The position numbers and the translations under genes were made by a program. From NCBI RefSeq assembly GCF_000308475.2, contig NZ_BAFT02000067.1, positions 1-64,000 on the forward strand: a DNA stretch of 64,000 nucleotides, given 5' to 3'. Every line of letters starts with the position of its first letter. Position 1 is the first letter of the stretch. Shown piece after piece: positions 51,653-61,415 of the stretch. Below the pieces are notes generated by a model, which saw only the letters and a program-made list of their open reading frames with translations, was not told the DNA's origin and searched no databases. The DNA comes from Nocardia brasiliensis NBRC 14402 (GTDB taxonomy: Bacteria; Actinomycetota; Actinomycetes; Mycobacteriales; Mycobacteriaceae).

Positions 51653-52876
51653 ATGGTCGATATCGAGGCGCAGGACCGGATCGAGGTCATCGGCGCGGAT
51701 TTCTACACCGATCCGCACACCTACTACCAGCGCTGGCGCGAGCGCGGGCCGGTGGTCAAGGTGCGTTTTCCGACCGGAATGCCGGTGTGGCTGATCGTCC
51801 GGTATGCCGAGGCGCGCGCCGCGCTGGCCGACGTGCGGCTGCACAAGAGCCTGGCCGGTGTCGTCGAGGTGCAACGCCGCAAGACACCCGACCTGACATT
51901 GAACGGCGATCTGCTCATGCTGAGTTCGCACATGCTGAACTCCGATCCGCCCGACCACACGCGCCTGCGCAAGATGGTGAACAAGACCTTCACCGGGCGG
52001 CGGGTGGCCGCGATGCGGCCCTGGCTGGAACAGATCACCGCGGCGTTGCTCGACGAAATGGCCGACCAGGACGAGGTCGATCTGCTGGAGGTCTTCGCGA
52101 CGCCGCTGCCGGTCACGGTGATCTGTGAACTGCTCGGCGTGCCGTTCGCGGATCGGGAGACCTTCCAGTACTGGACAAAGGTTCTGGTCGGCGCGATCGG
52201 CGCGCTCGAGGAACGCCGGCGCTGTGCCGCCGAGATCGCGCCGTACCTGCGCGAACTGGCGCAGGCCAAGCGCGCGGAGCCGGGCGAGGACCTGCTCTCC
52301 GGTTTGGTGCAGACCCGGGCCGACGGCGACCGGATGTCCGACGAGGAGGTGGTCTCCATGGTTTTCCTGCTGCTGATCGCCGGCCATGAGACCACCGTGA
52401 ACCTCATCAGCAATGGTACATATTCGTTGCTGCGCAACGAATCCCAGTTCCACGCGTTGCGTACCGACCCGGCGGGGATCCCGGCGGCGGTGGAGGAGTT
52501 CCTCCGGTTCGAGGGCCCGGTCGACTGGGCCACGGTGCGCTACACCGCCGAACCGATGGTGGTCGGCGACACGGAGATTCCCGCGGGCGAATTCGTCTAT
52601 GTCTCGCTCAACGCCGCGAACCGGGATCCGGCCAGGTTCGCCGACCCCGAACAGGTGGACGTGACCGGGGAGACGGCCGGACACCTGGCTTTCGGCCACG
52701 GCATCCACTTCTGCGTCGGCGCGCCCCTGGCCCGGCTCGAAGCGGAGATCGCGTTCACCGCTCTGCTGCAACGATTCCCGAACATGAAGCTGGCCGTCGA
52801 CGAGTCCGAACTCCGCTGGCAACCCAGCCTGCTCATCCGCGGCCTCGAAGCCCTACCCGTGCGACTACACGGCTAG
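51653..52876 (+). CDS. Cytochrome P450
   Basis: 407 aa. I-helix AGHETT (about residue 243), K-helix ExxR (EEFLRF) and heme-binding FGHGIHFCVGAPLAR with the Cys ligand at about 355. Bacterial CYP107/CYP105-like class, needing a separate ferredoxin and reductase, neither of which lies next to it. Start ATG 51653. Confidence 0.96.
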   Translation: MVDIEAQDRIEVIGADFYTDPHTYYQRWRERGPVVKVRFPTGMPVWLIVRYAEARAALADVRLHKSLAGVVEVQRRKTPDLTLNGDLLMLSSHMLNSDPPDHTRLRKMVNKTFTGRRVAAMRPWLEQITAALLDEMADQDEVDLLEVFATPLPVTVICELLGVPFADRETFQYWTKVLVGAIGALEERRRCAAEIAPYLRELAQAKRAEPGEDLLSGLVQTRADGDRMSDEEVVSMVFLLLIAGHETTVNLISNGTYSLLRNESQFHALRTDPAGIPAAVEEFLRFEGPVDWATVRYTAEPMVVGDTEIPAGEFVYVSLNAANRDPARFADPEQVDVTGETAGHLAFGHGIHFCVGAPLARLEAEIAFTALLQRFPNMKLAVDESELRWQPSLLIRGLEALPVRLHG

Positions 52877-52893
52877 GTGCCTACGCCCGCAAC

Positions 52894-53532
52894 TCATTTC
52901 AGCTTCAGGTCGAACGCTGATTGGGCCCGGTGGGCGAGGTCGGCGCCGAGTTTGTAGCCCTGTGCCGCGAGTTCCTGGTGGGTCTGCGGGTCGTCGGTCT
53001 CGCTGCCGTAGAGGAATTGCAGTGTGGACGTGGCGATCTGCGAATATCCGGCGATGCCGTGGCGCAGTTGCAGTTCCGCCGCCTCCCGGTAGCCGCGGCG
53101 TTCGTAGGTGCCTTCGCCTACGCCCGCGATCGCGAGGAAGTGCAATTCGTCGACGGCACTGCCGCTTTCGGTCGCGGGGTTCTCGTAAGCCCAGCGGCGG
53201 CTGAACACGCGATCGATCCAGCCCTTCGCCAGGGCGGGCAGGGACCACCAGTACACCGGGAACAACAGCGCGACGACGTCCGCGGATTCGATCAGCTCTT
53301 GTTCGCGCCGCACGTCGGCGGGGACCTCGCCGCGGAGTCGATGCACCGCGAGGTCGGCCGCGGTGAAGACCGGATCGAAGCCGGTCGCCGTCAGATCGTG
53401 CGTCACGACATCGGCGGTGCCGCCGGCCTGTATGCCTTGTTCGACGGCACGGGTGATGGCCCAGGTGGCCGAATCGTGATCAGGGTGCGCGACCACGAGC
53501 AGGACGTTCGGTCGGCTCGATGCGTTCGTCAT
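52894..53532 (-). CDS. NAD(P)H:quinone oxidoreductase (flavodoxin-like, MdaB/NQO type)
   Basis: 212 aa. VLLVVAHPDHDSATWAIT forms the FMN/FAD phosphate loop; FPVYWWSLPALAKGWIDRVF is the NQO family signature. It reduces quinones by two electrons. Divergent from a merR gene with a palindromic operator between, so it is probably induced by quinone or oxidative stress. Confidence 0.9.
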   Translation of the reverse strand: MTNASSRPNVLLVVAHPDHDSATWAITRAVEQGIQAGGTADVVTHDLTATGFDPVFTAADLAVHRLRGEVPADVRREQELIESADVVALLFPVYWWSLPALAKGWIDRVFSRRWAYENPATESGSAVDELHFLAIAGVGEGTYERRGYREAAELQLRHGIAGYSQIATSTLQFLYGSETDDPQTHQELAAQGYKLGADLAHRAQSAFDLKLK

Positions 53533-53549
53533 ACGGCGAAGGTAAAGTA

Positions 53550-53569
53550 TGACATCAACGTCAATGTCA
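53550..53569. promoter_or_regulatory. MerR-type operator
   Basis: TGACATCAACGTCAATGTCA is a near-perfect 20-bp inverted repeat (TGACAT / ATGTCA). On the reverse strand TTGACA (53571-53566) can serve as the -35 of the quinone reductase, with TACTTT (53549-53544) as the -10. Confidence 0.7.
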
Positions 53570-53582
53570 AGGAGCGAGTCGG

Positions 53583-53945
53583 GTGCGGATCAGCGATCTG
53601 GCCGAAGCCACCGGCGCGAGTCCGCGCATGCTGCGGCACTACGAGAACGCGGGCGTCCTGACGCCCGACCGCGACCCCAACGGCTATCGGCACTACCGGC
53701 CCGAGGACATCAAGACCGTGCACGATATCCGCTGTCTGCTCGGTTCGGGTCTGTCGCTGGCCGAGGCCGCCGAGCTGATCCATATCGCCTGCACGGCACC
53801 GCAGACCGCGACCGATGACGACCGTGCCGCGGTGCTGGCCCAACTCGACGAACGCAGCAGGCAACTGGACGCGGGCATCGACCGGCTGCTCGCCGAACGC
53901 GCCAGCCTCGGCAAACTCCGCGCGGATATCGCAGCCGGTCGGTGA
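53583..53945 (+). CDS. MerR-family transcriptional regulator
   Basis: 120 aa. Winged helix MRISDLAEATGASPRMLRHY with ENAGVL, then the wing NGYRHYRPEDI and a dimerisation coiled coil (LAQLDERSRQLDAGIDRLLA). No cysteines at metal-binding positions, so probably an organic-ligand sensor. GTG 53583 start. Likely target is the divergent quinone reductase. Confidence 0.9.
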   Translation: MRISDLAEATGASPRMLRHYENAGVLTPDRDPNGYRHYRPEDIKTVHDIRCLLGSGLSLAEAAELIHIACTAPQTATDDDRAAVLAQLDERSRQLDAGIDRLLAERASLGKLRADIAAGR

Positions 53946-53968
53946 CCTGCACGACCTACACTGGCGGC

Positions 53969-54310
53969 GTGCCTGTACGACAGCTACTCGCGGTATCCAT
54001 GTTCGCTCTGCTCGCCCCGTTCGGCGTGGCCGCCTGCACCGCGGAGGGACCGGGCACCAAGACCGAATGCAAACCCTCCGGCTGCACCGTGACGTTCGCG
54101 CGCGGCGTGAACGCCAAGGCCAGCATTCTCGGCGTCGACGCGGAACTGGTTGCCGTCAACGGCAATACGGTCACCCTGCGCGTCGCGGGTCAGGAGACGA
54201 GCGTGCCGCTCGGTGAGACCCAGCCGGCCGACGGCTTGAGCGCCACGGTGCAGGAGGTCACCAATGACAAAGTCGTGGTGAAGTTCTCGACCGGCATCAC
54301 CACCGGCTGA
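53969..54310 (+). CDS. Small secreted lipoprotein
   Basis: 113 aa. Signal peptide with lipobox (LLAPFGVAAC), then a short beta-rich domain (TVTFARGVNAKASILGVDAE, LRVAGQETSVPLGE). Function unknown. GTG 53969 keeps a normal signal length; GTG 53942 overlaps the merR stop (GTGA) and is an alternative. Confidence 0.72.
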   Translation: MPVRQLLAVSMFALLAPFGVAACTAEGPGTKTECKPSGCTVTFARGVNAKASILGVDAELVAVNGNTVTLRVAGQETSVPLGETQPADGLSATVQEVTNDKVVVKFSTGITTG

Positions 54311-54323
54311 GCTGTCGCGGCCA

Positions 54324-54364
54324 GCAGGCCAGAGCGGGAATCTCCCACTCTGGCCTGCCTTTTC
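54324..54364. terminator. Intrinsic terminator between convergent genes
   Basis: An 11-bp perfect lower stem GCAGGCCAGAG / CTCTGGCCTGC, extended past one mismatch by GGGA/TCCC, followed by TTTT. It ends the lipoprotein gene and probably also the leftward M1 peptidase. Confidence 0.9.
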
Positions 54365-54398
54365 GGGGTTGAGGTGACAGCCGGCGGTTAGGGCAGTG

Positions 54399-55952
54399 TC
54401 ACTTCCGGTCCCCGAGTCCGAAGGGCCGATCCCCGGCAGGATCGGGCGCTTCGGGGCTCTCTTGCAGACCCTGGCTGCCGAGGCTGCCCGGGTAGAGATA
54501 TTCGGCGGCGGGTCGCTTCTTCCCGTTCAGCCAGGCGTCGAAGAACCCGGTCAGATTCTGCTGCGTCCGGGACTGGAAGAACTGGCGGAGTTCCGGGATC
54601 GACGCGTTGCCGTGCCGATGGCTCTGCGCGAAGTCGCGGACGGCGGTGAAGAAGACGTCGTCGCCGATGGCGCGGCGCAGCGCGTGCAGGAACAGCGGGC
54701 CGCGGGTGTACACGGTGGTGAACTCCCGGCCCTTGCCGGGGTCGTACAGCGGTGTCGCCCAGACGTTCTGCTGATCGGCACTGGCGAGCGCCCTGCGGTA
54801 GATCTGATCAGCGTTGCGGTGGTCGATCCGTTCCGGCCACAGGATGTCGGCGGTGTAGCTGGCGAAGCACTCGTTCAGGCAGACGTCGCGCCAGTCCTTG
54901 ATCGATACCGAATCACCCCACCACTGGTGGGCGTTCTCGTGGACCACCGTGTTCAGGTCGGTCCACGGCGCGTAGATCGGCCGGGTCTGGGTCTCCAGCG
55001 AGAACTGCAGGTTGGTGTCCACGTAGATGCCGCCCCCGGATTCGAACGGGTACGGGCCGTAGAGCTGTTCGGCGAAGCCGAGCACCGCGGGCAGCTTCTT
55101 CTCCAGGTCCTGCTTGTTCTTCGCCGACGGCGCGAAGAAGCTCTCCAATGGTGTTCTGCCCGAAAGGGTCTGGCTCAGCCGGGTGAACTTCTCGATGGCG
55201 ATCGTGGTCAGGTACCCGATGATCGGGTCCTTCGCCTGCCAGGTGACGGTGTGCTTGCCCGTGCCGGCGGGTGTGTCCGAGGTGCGCAGACCGTTCGAGG
55301 CCACGTCCCAGCCGGTCGGCACGGTGGCGCGCACGGTGATGGTCGACTTGTCCAACGGGGTGTCGTTCAGCGGGAACCAGGTGGTCGCGGAGTGTGGCTC
55401 GCCCGCGGCGAAGGCGCCCCCACTCGGCGAGTAGGTCCAGCCGTTGCCTTTGGTATCCGGTGCGGTGCCCGCGTAGTCGACCACCACCGTGAACGACTGC
55501 CCGACCGGCAGCTCTGCCTTCGGCGTCACGACCAGTTCGTGCTCGCCTGCCCGCTTGAAGCCGGCGGCTTGACCGTTGACGGTGACGGAACCGACTGCGG
55601 GACCGGCGAAATCGAGGTTGAACGCGGACAGGGCCTGGGTGGCCTTGGCGGTGACCTTGGTCTTGCCCACCAGTCGATGACTCGACGGGTTGTAATCGAT
55701 GGCGACGTCGTAGTCGATCGCGTCGTACCCGCCGTTGCCGTCCTTCGGGTAGTACGGATCGCCCAGGCCGTCCGATCCCGGAGTCCCTGCGGCAGCGGCC
55801 GTTTCGCCGGCCACCGGCGGCGCGGGGTCGGCCGCCGCGGGTGCCCCTGCCACGAGGACGGCCGCGACGGCCGCCACGGACACGACCGCGGGGCGGGAAC
55901 GCAGGACCGCGGGGATCGGGTGGTACTCACCCGATAGTTGTCGAATTCGCAT
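54399..55952 (-). CDS. Secreted M1-family metallopeptidase
   Basis: 517 aa. Signal peptide (core AVVSVAAVAAVLVAGAPA, cleavage near AAADP). N-terminal beta domain, then the zinc motif HENAHQWWGD (HExxH, about residue 337) with the third ligand in LNECFASY. The usual GxMEN motif is altered to ESGGGIY, and the C-terminal M1 domain is reduced. An aminopeptidase-type enzyme working outside the cell. Confidence 0.9.
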   Translation of the reverse strand: MRIRQLSGEYHPIPAVLRSRPAVVSVAAVAAVLVAGAPAAADPAPPVAGETAAAAGTPGSDGLGDPYYPKDGNGGYDAIDYDVAIDYNPSSHRLVGKTKVTAKATQALSAFNLDFAGPAVGSVTVNGQAAGFKRAGEHELVVTPKAELPVGQSFTVVVDYAGTAPDTKGNGWTYSPSGGAFAAGEPHSATTWFPLNDTPLDKSTITVRATVPTGWDVASNGLRTSDTPAGTGKHTVTWQAKDPIIGYLTTIAIEKFTRLSQTLSGRTPLESFFAPSAKNKQDLEKKLPAVLGFAEQLYGPYPFESGGGIYVDTNLQFSLETQTRPIYAPWTDLNTVVHENAHQWWGDSVSIKDWRDVCLNECFASYTADILWPERIDHRNADQIYRRALASADQQNVWATPLYDPGKGREFTTVYTRGPLFLHALRRAIGDDVFFTAVRDFAQSHRHGNASIPELRQFFQSRTQQNLTGFFDAWLNGKKRPAAEYLYPGSLGSQGLQESPEAPDPAGDRPFGLGDRK

Positions 55953-55998
55953 GGGGCACGACCATTTCGGTAGAGGAGGGATTGCCGGACGAGATGGT

Positions 55999-56667
55999 TC
56001 AGTGGTGGTCGAAGTGCTTGGTCTCGCTCCAGCTGTCGAGCACCCGGCCGGTGTCGGTCGCGTCGACGAACACCACCCAGAGTTCGGCTTGCCTACCGTG
56101 CCCGTCGCCGTTGACCTCGACCAGGTAGGCGGGGACGGCCACGCTCGGGGCGTCGTCCTGGGCGGCCAGCTTCGGGTCGTACCAGACGGGTATCGCGGTC
56201 CCCGCGGTGAACTGCTCGATCGGCGCGTTCGCCCGGCTCGCCAGCACCTGCCGGGCCGTGCGCGCGGCGTCGGGCGGCGCCGCTGCCGCACCCGGCGGGA
56301 ACGCCCCGCGCGACTGCTGCGCCAAGGCGCCGGTCACCGAGAGCAGTGCACCGGCGGCATCGAGGGACTGCGCGACCGAGGCGCCGTACACCCGGATCGA
56401 GTCGATCTCCTGTCGCAGCCGGACGGTGGCGCCCTCGCCGATCGCGAAGACCGCGTCGACCACGAGTACCCCGACCGACCCGGCGCCGAAAAGCTGCCGG
56501 ATGCTGTCCGCCCACGCCGCCGCGACGGCCGTGGCCTCGGCCGGCACGCCCGGCGGCGGCGGTAGCGGGGTGTCCGGCACCACCTGCGTGACGATGCCCT
56601 GGTGGTCGGTCAGCACCGTCTTGGGCACGGTCGCCAGCTCGGTGCCGTCGGGATGCCGGGAATTCAT
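55999..56667 (-). CDS. Hypothetical protein upstream of the M1 peptidase
   Basis: 222 aa from ATG 56667; ATG 56685 is another possibility and the ribosome site is weak. No signal peptide. A helical Ala/Val-rich middle is followed by a C-terminal part with AIPVWYDPKLAAQDD and VPAYLVEVNGDGHGRQAELW. Not recognised. It lies 46 bp before the M1 gene on the same strand. The 313 bp further upstream (56668-56980) have lower G+C and no supported gene. Confidence 0.6.
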   Translation of the reverse strand: MNSRHPDGTELATVPKTVLTDHQGIVTQVVPDTPLPPPPGVPAEATAVAAAWADSIRQLFGAGSVGVLVVDAVFAIGEGATVRLRQEIDSIRVYGASVAQSLDAAGALLSVTGALAQQSRGAFPPGAAAAPPDAARTARQVLASRANAPIEQFTAGTAIPVWYDPKLAAQDDAPSVAVPAYLVEVNGDGHGRQAELWVVFVDATDTGRVLDSWSETKHFDHH

Positions 56668-56980
56668 ACTCAAGTAGAACCACATTCGAGGTGGCCATTC
56701 GAGTGGGGAATAACTGGGGAGCCATTCGATAAATGGCTCCGGCGCGAATTCCGGAAAATGCGAAAGAATCGTGGCACGGCGGGACGCCGGCAGGTTGCGG
56801 TGCGCCGGTCTCCGGTGCCGCAATCCCATCTGCCGAAGCGGGTGGCATTCGCGTTGCGCGCCAACGCCACTCACCTCGGCAACGACGAGATCACGGTACC
56901 GAAGCACCCGTCCCGCAAGGCCGCCGGATGCAAGGCTCGATTCGCAAGTCCCGCCCGGGATTACGCGATCGGGCCGCTCT

Positions 56981-57835
56981 TCACTTGCACTGCAACCGAT
57001 CGCCGATCCGCGTGGCGAAATCCTGCCAATTCGCGGCGTTCTGCCTGGCCATGTCGTGGATGAGATTCAGGCAGTGCTCCGGGATGCGGTCGGCCAGGTC
57101 GAGGGACTGGGTCGGCGTGCGCGGGCTGGCGTCGAGCCAGCGCAGTAGCGTGCGCCCGGTTTCGGTGAGCCGCAACGACGGATCGCGGCGCAGGCTCTGC
57201 AACACCGAAGCGGGGCACACCCGCGGTGCCGCGGCCGGCTCGGCGGGGCGGTGCGTGCCGGCGGGGCTGTCGCAGGGTTCGGTGCGGCGCTGCCGGTTTC
57301 CGTCGGCGCGGCGCACCCGGCGCATCCGGCCGTCCCGGCCTAGTCGCTGTCCGGTCTGGGGAACATCCCCAGACGATTGTCTGCGCACCGCGCCGACCGT
57401 CTTGTGGTCGAGCCCGGCCACTTCGGCTACCTTCCGATCCGACCACAGGGGATACATCCGCATGATCCGCAGCGAAGCGGCTTTGCGGTCGATCACCGAC
57501 AGCGGCAGTCCGTGCGCGATGTTGGCCTGCACCGCGAGTACGAACGCCTCCTCCTCCGTGCCGTCGAAGAACCGCACCCGGATAACCCTGGCCCCCTTCA
57601 GTTTTGCGGCCTGTAGCCGATGAGCGCCGTCGATGAGCCGCATCGTGCCGCGATGCACCAGAATCGGCGGCAGCTCGGTCTCCGTTTGCGCGAGCACCTG
57701 CGTGTGCGCGGAGTCCTCGGCCCGTACCCGCAGCGCGCCGCCGATGTCTATGGACTCGATGGGGATCTCTACGACTACGTCGGTGACCCCCACTCTCGTA
57801 TCGTCGTTGTCCACGTTCAACCTGTGTTCACTCAC
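56981..57835 (-). CDS. ParB-domain regulator, StrR-like
   Basis: 284 aa. ParB/sulfiredoxin-like N-terminus (IPIESIDIGGALRVRAED, LPPILVHRGTMRLIDGAHRL, ANIAHGLPLSVIDRK), a helix-turn-helix (SDRKVAEVAGLDHKTVGAVR), an Arg-rich linker and a helical C-terminus. It is a single gene without parA, so not a partition system. The layout matches StrR-type pathway activators of actinobacterial secondary metabolism. GTG 57835 with AGGAG. The genes it controls are not evident here. Confidence 0.8.
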   Translation of the reverse strand: MSEHRLNVDNDDTRVGVTDVVVEIPIESIDIGGALRVRAEDSAHTQVLAQTETELPPILVHRGTMRLIDGAHRLQAAKLKGARVIRVRFFDGTEEEAFVLAVQANIAHGLPLSVIDRKAASLRIMRMYPLWSDRKVAEVAGLDHKTVGAVRRQSSGDVPQTGQRLGRDGRMRRVRRADGNRQRRTEPCDSPAGTHRPAEPAAAPRVCPASVLQSLRRDPSLRLTETGRTLLRWLDASPRTPTQSLDLADRIPEHCLNLIHDMARQNAANWQDFATRIGDRLQCK

Positions 57836-58739
57836 GGCGGTACTCCTGCGTCGAAGCCGAGATCACATTCCGTAGCAATTCCGCACCGCCACTGTCGATC
57901 CGAAGCGCTGATGGCGGGACGAATCGGTGCAGGAGCCACGGCGCTGTGCCGGGGCAGACGGTGACTTTGTAGCGCGGACAGCAATATTTCACATTCGCAG
58001 CAAGACGGCAACGATACGGTGTCCAAACGTTCATACAATCGCGATGTTCGGGCGCGTCACGGAATGGCGCACTTGCGCTATTTAGTGAATGGTGTTCATT
58101 GGCCGAGAAGAGCCCTGATCGCCGGAAACCGCCAGTTCCGGCGACCGGCCCCCGGGCGGCGGACAGGCCACCGGACCATAGGTTCATCTATCGAAACTGT
58201 CATGTCCGGGCGATTCCGATGTGCTTGTCTGCCAGTTGATCTGCGGTGGCGCGGCAGATCGCCTATCATCGGATGACCTACTCATCCGCGCGACGGACGG
58301 AGGGCTCCTTGGCCGTGTTTTCCGACGATTGCCCTCATCAGCAGCGATTTCCGTGATGCGGCTCGTTGCCATGTCCTCGTATAAGCCGTAGTGCGGCAAA
58401 CGCCCAGCGCTACAACCACACTACTGCACCACCGTCGGCCAAAGCTTCGCATGTGCTCCGGCGCGAATCAACCGCGCGAAATCATGGTCCACGGTAAAAT
58501 GTGCGCTGTGCCGGATCCGTATCATCGGACCGGATTCCATCTATTCGGACAATTCTTCCTTCATATGTCGGCGACCGACTCCGGCGGTGTCCGCCGCATT
58601 TTTTCCTCCGCTCATTCGCTGCGTGTAACGGTATGTTCACGGGCCATTCTTTCGCGCCTGACAACCTGCCGATCAGCTCATCGGTAGACGAACATCCTTT
58701 GCCCGCGCACCGGTCCCGTGTTTGATCGAGAGGAATGTT
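57836..58739. other. About 900-bp gene-poor region before phospholipase C
   Basis: Both flanking genes read outward from it. Several AT-rich patches interrupt otherwise high-GC sequence. The short open frames lack ribosome sites and codon bias. I see no tRNA, repeat or terminator I can support. It may contain a long 5' leader or a small RNA. Confidence 0.45.
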
Positions 58740-60791
58740 GTGTCACAGTCGGATTCAGGTTTTCCCAGACGCCGTTTCCTCGGCGGTACGTTGGGCGTCG
58801 CCGCGTTGGCCGGCGGTTTGCAGGCATTTCCACCCGGAATGCTGGAGGCTATGGCCGCACCGAACCGGAAGGGCACCATCGGCGACGTCGAGCACGTCGT
58901 GATCCTGATGCAGGAGAACCGTTCGTTCGATCATTATTTCGGCACGATGCGCGGTGTGCGCGGCCTCGGTGACGCCTCGGTCGTGGCCGGGCCGGACGGG
59001 CGCGACATCTATCACCAGCCCGATGCGGGCCGCACCGACGGTGGCTACCTGTTGCCGTTCCATGTGGACACCAAGGTGGTCGACGGTCAAGACCTGGGCG
59101 ATCTGCCGCACGGCTGGGACGATCAGCATCGGGCGGTGCGCGGTGGGTGGAGCGACGGCTGGATCGCGGCGAAGGGGGAGATGGCGATGAGCTACTTCAC
59201 CGCCGAGGACATCCCGTTCCATCGCGCGCTCGCCGACGCCTACACGATCTGCGACCACTACTATTGTTCGGTGCTCGGGCCGACCACGCCCAATCGGCTC
59301 TACCACTGGACCGGCACCATCGATCCGGCCGGACAGAACGGCGGACCCGCGATCAGCAATCCCGCCGACTACCGTCCCGTCTACCGCTGGACGACCTATC
59401 CGGAACGCCTGCTGGACAAGGGCATCAGCTGGAAGGTCTACGCCAACGACGAGGTGGGCGACGATTCCGGCCACCCGTTCGTCGGCGACTACGGCGACAA
59501 CCCGCTGTGGCTGTTCGACGCTTACCACGATCCGAACAAGGCCGAACTCGCTTCGCGGGCAAAGGTATTCGGCGCTCAGAACTGGAAGCCGGACTCCGGT
59601 CAGGGCAAGAACGTCGAGCATGTGCTCGCCGACTTCCTGGCCGACTGTAAGGCTAACAGGCTCCCGCAGGTGTCCTGGGTGGTCGCACCTTACGGCTACT
59701 CCGAGCATCCGGCGGCGCGTCCGGTCGACGGCGCCGCGTACACCTCGGCGGTGTTGAAAGCGTTGTGGGCCAACCAGACGCTGTGGAACTCGACCGCCGT
59801 GCTGATCAACTTCGACGAGAACGACGGCTTCTTCGACCATGTGCCGCCGCCGATGGCGCCGCCGAACACCCCGGGCGAATACGTCAACGGAGCGCCCATC
59901 GGCCTCGGCCCGCGGGTGCCGATGCTGGTCATCTCGCCGTGGAGCCGCGGCGGCTGGGTGAATTCGCAGGTGTACGACCACACCTCGGTGATTCGGTTTC
60001 TGGAGAAGTGGACCGGGGTGAACGAACCGAACATCTCGGCCTGGCGGCGTTCGATCTGCGGCGATCTCACCGGGTGTTTCGATTTCGGCAAGACCGACAC
60101 GACCATCCCGATGCTGCCCGACGCCACCGCGTTGCGCGCGCAGGCCGATGCCACCCAGCGCACGCTGCCCGCTCCCGCACCGCCACCGGCCGGCGGTCAG
60201 CGCCCACCGGCTCAGGAATCCGGCACCCGTCCGGCCCGCCCGCTGCCGTACGCGCCCGCGGTCAACGGCACCCTCACCCCCGAGGGCGCGCTCGTCACCG
60301 CGTTCCGTAACACCGGCACCGCGGATCTGCAGCTGGCTGCCTATCGGGCCGACGGCCGCACCGACGGTCCGTGGCGTTACGACGTGAAAGCGGGGACGAC
60401 GGTCACCGACACCTGGAACGTCCCGGCCTATCCCGACAAAAAATACGGCGTCGCGGTGCACGGACCCAACCGGTTCCTCTGGCGGCTGGCCGGTACCTCG
60501 ACCTCCCCGCTGGAGGTGAGCGCCGCTTACACTCCCGACTACAAGTTGCAGCTATCGATGACGAACAAGGGAAATACGACGGCGACCGTCACCGTGCAGG
60601 CGAACGGCTACCGCACCGACGGTCCGTGGACCTACCAGCTCGCGCCGGGGAAAACCACCGTAGACACCTGGAACGCGCTGACCTACGGCAAGGGCTGGTA
60701 CGACCTGTCGCTGACCGTGGACATCGATCCGGTCTATCAGCGCCACTTCCGCGGGCACATCGAGAACGGACAGCCGAGCGTGACCGGCTGA
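58740..60791 (+). CDS. Tat-exported phospholipase C (phosphoesterase family)
   Basis: 683 aa. Twin-arginine signal with RRRFLGG near residue 10. The catalytic domain begins HVVILMQENRSFDHYFG, and NFDENDGFFDHVPPP supplies metal ligands. The C-terminus has two copies of the PLC C-terminal beta domain (each with a R(T)DGPW motif and TVTDTWN / TTVDTWN). Length and layout match PlcH-type phosphocholine-specific enzymes rather than the shorter mycobacterial PlcA-C. GTG 58740 follows AGAGGA; TTG 58722 is less likely. Confidence 0.92.
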   Translation: MSQSDSGFPRRRFLGGTLGVAALAGGLQAFPPGMLEAMAAPNRKGTIGDVEHVVILMQENRSFDHYFGTMRGVRGLGDASVVAGPDGRDIYHQPDAGRTDGGYLLPFHVDTKVVDGQDLGDLPHGWDDQHRAVRGGWSDGWIAAKGEMAMSYFTAEDIPFHRALADAYTICDHYYCSVLGPTTPNRLYHWTGTIDPAGQNGGPAISNPADYRPVYRWTTYPERLLDKGISWKVYANDEVGDDSGHPFVGDYGDNPLWLFDAYHDPNKAELASRAKVFGAQNWKPDSGQGKNVEHVLADFLADCKANRLPQVSWVVAPYGYSEHPAARPVDGAAYTSAVLKALWANQTLWNSTAVLINFDENDGFFDHVPPPMAPPNTPGEYVNGAPIGLGPRVPMLVISPWSRGGWVNSQVYDHTSVIRFLEKWTGVNEPNISAWRRSICGDLTGCFDFGKTDTTIPMLPDATALRAQADATQRTLPAPAPPPAGGQRPPAQESGTRPARPLPYAPAVNGTLTPEGALVTAFRNTGTADLQLAAYRADGRTDGPWRYDVKAGTTVTDTWNVPAYPDKKYGVAVHGPNRFLWRLAGTSTSPLEVSAAYTPDYKLQLSMTNKGNTTATVTVQANGYRTDGPWTYQLAPGKTTVDTWNALTYGKGWYDLSLTVDIDPVYQRHFRGHIENGQPSVTG

Positions 60792-60903
60792 CCCGAGTCC
60801 GCGCGGTCTCGTACTGTGGGTCTTGGACTGCCCACTCGCCGTGGTCCCGAGCCGCGCCGGTCGCCCGCGCGGCTCGGCTGCGGCCGATCCGAGCGTGAGG
60901 ACC

Positions 60904-61410
60904 ATGTCGGACAATGCCACAGCAGATCGAAGCGCGTTCGATGCGGTGATCGCGGCCGCGGACTATCCGGTGTTCGTCGTCACCACGCACGCGGGTGGAC
61001 GCAATGCCGGGTGTCTGGTCGGCTTCACCTCGCAGGTGAGCATCGATCCGCCGCGTTTCCTCGTCGGTATCTCGAAGACGAACTTCACCTACGGCGTCGC
61101 GGCGCAGGCCGAGCAGCTCGCCGTGCATCTGCTCAGCCGGGAACAGTCCTCGCTGGCCGCGCTCTTCGGCGCGGAGACCGGTGACGACATCAACAAGTTC
61201 GCGCACTGCAAGTGGCAGCCGGGGCCGGCCGATGTCCCGATCCTGGACGCGGCCGCGGGCTGGTTCACCGGCCGCATCCTGGCCCGGCACGACCTAGGCG
61301 ATCATGTCGGCATGGTCGTCGAGCCGACCGCGGCCGCCGCGCCGCCCACCGGGAAGGAAGCGTTACGCTACCGTGCCGTCGCGGATCTGAAGCCCGGGCA
61401 CGTGGCCTGA
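60904..61410 (+). CDS. Flavin reductase-like FMN-binding protein
   Basis: 168 aa split-barrel flavin reductase: PVFVVTTHAGGRNAGCLVGF, then SIDPPRFLVGISKTNFTYGV, the usual FMN/NADH segment. Likely provides reduced flavin or reduces a small substrate directly. ATG 60904 with GAGGA. Its 3' end nearly touches that of convergent sigF. Confidence 0.88.
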   Translation: MSDNATADRSAFDAVIAAADYPVFVVTTHAGGRNAGCLVGFTSQVSIDPPRFLVGISKTNFTYGVAAQAEQLAVHLLSREQSSLAALFGAETGDDINKFAHCKWQPGPADVPILDAAAGWFTGRILARHDLGDHVGMVVEPTAAAAPPTGKEALRYRAVADLKPGHVA

Positions 61411-61415
61411 TCGAA

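Noticed and set aside
54396..55937. 513-codon open frame antisense to the M1 peptidase
   Set aside because: A codon-bias shadow. The opposite strand has a signal peptide and a zinc-peptidase motif in order.
56668..56907. N-terminal extension of the hypothetical protein upstream of the M1 peptidase
   Set aside because: Open but with lower G+C and atypical composition; ATG 56667 gives a more normal protein.
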